Shown piece by piece: positions 61,701 through 64,000 of a DNA stretch of 64,000 bases (positions are counted from its first letter, which is position 1; each line of letters opens with the position of its first letter). A program made the translations under genes and the position numbers. The notes beneath the pieces were generated by a model. It was given only the letters and a program-made list of their open reading frames with translations, ran no database searches and had not been told where the DNA came from. Location: contig NC_007204.1 of assembly GCF_000012305.1 (NCBI RefSeq), positions 372,001 through 436,000 on the forward strand. Direction: 5' to 3'. Source of the DNA: Psychrobacter arcticus 273-4. Its GTDB lineage: Bacteria > Pseudomonadota > Gammaproteobacteria > Pseudomonadales > Moraxellaceae.

Positions 61701-62112
61701 TACTTTGGATATTCTAAATTGGCAAGATGCATTGATGCGCTCAGCCAATAAACCGGATCTCGCTGCCAAGCTGATCATTATGATGCTCGATACCATTAAT
61801 GATGAAAAACAAGCATTGACGCAAGCATGGGAGGCGCACAATCGCAGTATGCTTGCGCAAATTGCCCACCGGATACTGGGCGGCAGTCGTTATACGGGCG
61901 TGCCACAACTGCGCCAAGCCAGCCAAGATTTAGAGGAGAGGTGTTTATTAAATATCCAACATACCACGCCTGCGCAGTTTGCAATGCTAGAGCCTTATTA
62001 TGAGGCTTTATTAACGGCTTTAAATAACTTACAAACGCTTGATTTGTCTGCTTATCCGCAGCTTAATTATCATCGTCTGAGTGAGAATGATATGACTTGG
62101 AAAATGATTTAA
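58705..62112 (+). CDS. gacS: GacS/BarA-type tripartite hybrid sensor kinase
   Basis: Membrane sensor of the Gac/BarA-UvrY system, 1135 residues from the ATG at 58705. Membrane helix 1 (about 15-37), a periplasmic domain, helix 2 (about 188-212) and a HAMP linker precede the kinase core: His316 in ANISHELRTPL, the N-box region and GGTGLGLVISKQL. A pseudo-receiver follows, then a receiver with Asp797 in IFMDIQMPRMSGHEA and an Hpt domain with His1055 in IAHRILGGSRYTGV. The receiver carries a Lys/Ser/Thr-rich insertion of about 60 residues. Starts at 58693 or a TTG at 58669 are possible; the Shine-Dalgarno spacing is not ideal for any. Synteny with cysM/rlmD/relA supports gacS. Confidence 0.9.
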   Translation: MAYKKRFDTSSAYGQLVILVFLPICLLAAVGGILVFYETMRASNSEQAVLAEAVLIRYSPTIAEIVPELLAQNDAKAQTTENNNESTTNSVLQAAMATLEGIQDKLGRMRAEQHVQRIAIVNQNNEVLATVGYGTDEAWPAVDPSERFLAQQPTPIGTAYGSILGEFDGQTLWLLVDMDSEPLYIARYRIAMALVITGLFTLLILLLSLNIYSKRWIAPIYELRLQLQRTHVDNLYQPIPVESNGELNLLQQDLVRTLRRLYVSFQELKEHAEQTEDDLRLAFDEMEMQNISIRNARDAAISTSQAKSAFLANISHELRTPLNSIDGFINLLARHGELNPEQDLYVQTIRKSSAHLLALVNDVLDFSKIEAGKLVLDRHEFDLYDTIYDVVDMLSPVSAEKGLRMAVLFYNDVPMRVNGDALRLKQVLTNIVGNAIKFTDSGDVVVRVSLDDYQDNYLMISVQDSGKGISLSDQKMLFQSFSQGDPSITRQYGGTGLGLVISKQLTRLMGGDIGFYDNMQENISNQGATFWFRMPAHVDVLEAATGQTIELPVLAPLASATDEFNVLIWINHTASIQVLKASLHHLPITLTQANSLPGLLESLKEHGNYWDWVIVDDDTQDDMMALLKQIRLHYQGKLAVFGYQVAADQALLNRYHANILYEPLDKRQLYAMLDTQKRSVPTGIAEPRWKGVTVLAVDDHLPNLLVLDALLSELGIHVITASNGFDAIEMISKQQTKNIKSAKTEKQSLSKKTQISKAVTRDDVSKSAVSALHIEDTTTEEKGKAQHKNSIDLIFMDIQMPRMSGHEAARQIRKIEAADSHIPIIALTAHGLADERDKLIASGINDYVGKPISQPQLLQVLQKWLGRSASSSPLTAENDEHSQSLSIASGAPPTYQMIRSEQVKSYKPTKMSNEKRVTRPLSLKKIRDDYLRDSQPREDYRRESRRDTQPRYESLRFQEQGQSVFGTRSIQTLDDNKDELLVNTAYLQKNSHLNASVFNTLDILNWQDALMRSANKPDLAAKLIIMMLDTINDEKQALTQAWEAHNRSMLAQIAHRILGGSRYTGVPQLRQASQDLEERCLLNIQHTTPAQFAMLEPYYEALLTALNNLQTLDLSAYPQLNYHRLSENDMTWKMI

Positions 62113-62239
62113 ATAGAGGGTTCTATGGTGTTAAGGACTAACGATATCGTGGCAGTCAGTTATTGACAAAGTAGCGGAGAGGCAAGGCTGTTAATATCAG
62201 TCTATATACAAGCTATTATTTCAATTATTAAGGATGATT

Positions 62240-63052
62240 ATGTACACTATCGCCACCTACCAATATGAAACGTTACAAGTCAGCGCAACCGACGACATTT
62301 TAACCGTGACTATCAATCGACCAAAGAAAAAAAACGCCATGAGCTTTAAAGTGATTGAAGAGTTGATTGCGGTAGCCGGTCGCATCAGTAAAGACAAAAC
62401 GATACGTGCAGTAATTTTAAATGGTGCTGAAGGCACCTTCTGCGCAGGTATCGATTTGGGCGACTTAAACCACCCAAAAAACCAAGCTTTTGCGCTATGG
62501 GAGCTGATCAAACCTTGGCAAAGCTCATTTCAGCGTGTTTGTTTGGTATGGCGCGATGTCCCAGTACCTGTCATAGCCGTACTTGAAGGCTATTGTGTCG
62601 GTGCAGGCTTACAGCTGGCGCTGGCATGTGATATTCGTATCAGCCATCCTGATTGTAAATTGTCTATTATGGAAGCAAAGTGGGGGCTAGTACCAGATAT
62701 GGGCTTGACCCAATCTGGGTTTGGTGTGGTACGCGCTGATATCCTAAAAGAGCTGGCAATGACAGCCCGTACCGTTAATGCAGAAGAAGGCAAAGAGCTA
62801 GGGCTAGTCAGCCATTGTAGTGACACGCCGCTTGAACAGGCGCAGCAACTTGCTGCTGAATTTTCAGAACGTTCACCCGATGCGGTGCTGGCAAGTAAAC
62901 GCGTTATCAATGCCATGTTTGAGCAATCTGCGATGACTTTATATATAGAAAAAGTCTGGCAGTTAAAAATGATGTTCGGGCGCAATCGTAAACTGGCCCT
63001 TAGAAAAGCCAAGCAAGCCAGTACCGTATTTGGCAAGCGCCAGTTCCGTTAA
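62240..63052 (+). CDS. Crotonase/enoyl-CoA hydratase family protein
   Basis: A 270-residue crotonase-fold protein. The oxyanion motif is EGTFCAGIDLGDL and the second motif is EGYCVGAGLQLALACDIRI. The active segment SIMEAKWGLVPDMGLTQ keeps one glutamate but has Asp in place of the usual Gly/second acidic position, a pattern of a subgroup close to dienoyl-CoA isomerases; the reaction is therefore uncertain. ATG 62240 is preferred because AAGGA lies five bases before it; the in-frame ATG at 62234 overlaps that site. No metabolic partner is adjacent. Confidence 0.85.
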   Translation: MYTIATYQYETLQVSATDDILTVTINRPKKKNAMSFKVIEELIAVAGRISKDKTIRAVILNGAEGTFCAGIDLGDLNHPKNQAFALWELIKPWQSSFQRVCLVWRDVPVPVIAVLEGYCVGAGLQLALACDIRISHPDCKLSIMEAKWGLVPDMGLTQSGFGVVRADILKELAMTARTVNAEEGKELGLVSHCSDTPLEQAQQLAAEFSERSPDAVLASKRVINAMFEQSAMTLYIEKVWQLKMMFGRNRKLALRKAKQASTVFGKRQFR

Positions 63053-63090
63053 TACAGTTTAGATGGCTTATTGTTTAAATAACTTGGCCC

Positions 63091-63130
63091 TATTTTAAAC
63101 GAACCATTATTTTTTTAAACGAACCATTGT
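63091..63130 (+). repeat. 20-bp direct repeat (two copies)
   Basis: TTTTAAACGAACCATT recurs with a 20-bp period (63093-63108 and 63113-63128). It lies just after the crotonase stop. Confidence 0.75.
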
Positions 63131-63268
63131 TTTATGGATTAAAGTTTGTTTTAGTAACGTGATACCTCTATTGAAATATACGCAGACAGTGCGATATAAG
63201 ACTGTCTGCTTGCATAGCGGTTCGTCGATAAAAATAAAATAACAATCACTAGGTCAAAGGGTTTAACT

Positions 63269-64000
63269 ATGTCTGCTCCAAAATTCCCTCTTCCTAATAA
63301 ACCGGTTGCTGCTGACCGCGTGCGCTCTGCCGATTTACCTGTCGCATGGATTATGATGCTGGGTCTTATCGTTGCGGTAGGACCTTTATCTATTGATATG
63401 TATCTGCCAGCGTTACCATCGATGGCCGATGACTTTGGCGTATCGACTGCCTTTATGGCAAACTCCGTACCCGCTTATTTTGTCGGATTGGTATTTGGGC
63501 AGCTATTTTATGGACCCTTTAGTGACCGCGTTGGCCGCGTCAAACCTTTATACATAGGCATGGTTTTATATGTGATTGCCTCCATTATTTGTGCAACCAC
63601 CAATAATGAATATGTGTTGTTCACCGGTCGTACGTTGCAAGCACTCGGTGCGTGTGTGGGGGCAGTTGTTACCCGTGCAGCGATTCGTGATCGCCTAACA
63701 GCCAAGCAAACTGCCAAAGCGTTCTCTATTATGATTTTGGTAATGGGTTTAGCGCCGATATTAGCGCCATCACTTGGCGCAGTGTTCTTACAGTTCTTTA
63801 GCTGGCACTCTATATTTTGGTTTTTGGCGGCTTTTGGTACGCTCAATTTATTACTCACCAAGTTTTTCTTTTTTGAAACGCTTAGCGAAGAAAATCGCAA
63901 TGTACGTCCTGCTAAAGAGATACTCAGTCAATATTGGGAGTTGCTCAAAGATCCCACCTTTAATTATCCGGCGATTGGTGGCGGATTATTGATGGGCGCA
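63269..64000 (+). CDS. Bcr/CflA-family MFS drug exporter, N-terminal part (runs off window)
   Basis: From the ATG at 63269, 244 codons stay open to the window end. The protein begins with a polar 35-residue leader, then a first membrane helix ending in GPLSIDMYLPALPSM, the signature of Bcr/CflA multidrug transporters. Later motifs are the MFS loop YGPFSDRVGRVKPLYIG (motif A type) and GRTLQALGACVGAVVTRAAIRD. Six to seven hydrophobic helices are included before the cut. The substrate is unknown. Confidence 0.9.
   Translation, partial: MSAPKFPLPNKPVAADRVRSADLPVAWIMMLGLIVAVGPLSIDMYLPALPSMADDFGVSTAFMANSVPAYFVGLVFGQLFYGPFSDRVGRVKPLYIGMVLYVIASIICATTNNEYVLFTGRTLQALGACVGAVVTRAAIRDRLTAKQTAKAFSIMILVMGLAPILAPSLGAVFLQFFSWHSIFWFLAAFGTLNLLLTKFFFFETLSEENRNVRPAKEILSQYWELLKDPTFNYPAIGGGLLMGA

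Overview
The window reads as a chromosomal segment of a Psychrobacter-like member of the Moraxellaceae (Gammaproteobacteria). This is an inference from moderate GC content, protein sequences close to Acinetobacter/Pseudomonas types, and gene orders shared with Pseudomonas (smc-zipA-ligA; lepA-lepB-DUF4845-rnc-era-recO-pdxJ; gacS/cysM/rlmD/relA). No rRNA, phage, plasmid or CRISPR locus was seen.

Layout. 1-5.7 kb: the start of hslO (Hsp33, minus strand, cut by the window edge), a complete glutamate/aspartate ABC importer gltI-gltJ-gltK-gltL, and a rubredoxin reductase. 5.9-14.8 kb: a leucine/isovalerate catabolic cluster with an acyl-CoA ligase followed by liuB, liuC, liuD, liuE and liuA. 14.9-16.6 kb: coaX and birA on the minus strand. 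17-18.5 kb: a TauE/SafE-type transporter gene broken by an internal deletion, then an AT-rich gene of unknown function. 18.5-26.1 kb: smc, zipA, ligA. 26.3-27.9 kb: a two-gene DarT/NADAR-type DNA ADP-ribosylation toxin-antitoxin module on the minus strand, lying between a diverged pair of inverted repeats. 28.2-32.8 kb: a lipoprotein, a YgiQ-type radical SAM protein and smpB, with a 670-bp gene-free stretch holding a 5 x 20 bp tandem repeat. 33.1-36.7 kb: coaD, a ferredoxin, bioA, bioD, RNase P RNA and tRNA-Met. 37.1-44.4 kb: lepA, lepB, a DUF4845-type membrane protein, rnc, era, recO, pdxJ. 44.4-50.4 kb: an orphan pseudopilin, an OmpA-family porin, typA, mscL and a small secreted protein. 50.7-58.3 kb (minus strand): mutM, relA, rlmD, a PolB-like 3'-5' exonuclease, cysM. 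58.7-64 kb: a gacS/barA hybrid sensor kinase, a crotonase and the first 244 codons of a Bcr/CflA drug exporter.

Links between genes. Biotin recurs: liuD encodes a biotin-carrying carboxylase subunit, birA attaches biotin, and bioA/bioD make it. CoA synthesis is represented twice (coaX, coaD). Translation and RNA processing are heavily represented (lepA, typA, rnc, era, rnpB, smpB, relA, rlmD).

Most notable. (1) The DarT-like toxin has an extra N-terminal segment of about 60 residues resembling the small addiction-module antitoxin family, so it looks like an antitoxin-type domain fused to a DNA ADP-ribosyltransferase, followed by a NADAR-type partner. (2) A 138-bp hairpin-forming intergenic element occurs seven times in 64 kb, always between genes, with TATAGT/ACTATA ends and paired changes between its arms. 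(3) A gene-free region upstream of ygiQ contains a 2+3 pattern of 20-bp tandem repeats and a canonical plus-strand terminator with no visible plus-strand gene. All identifications come from reading motifs; no database search was run.
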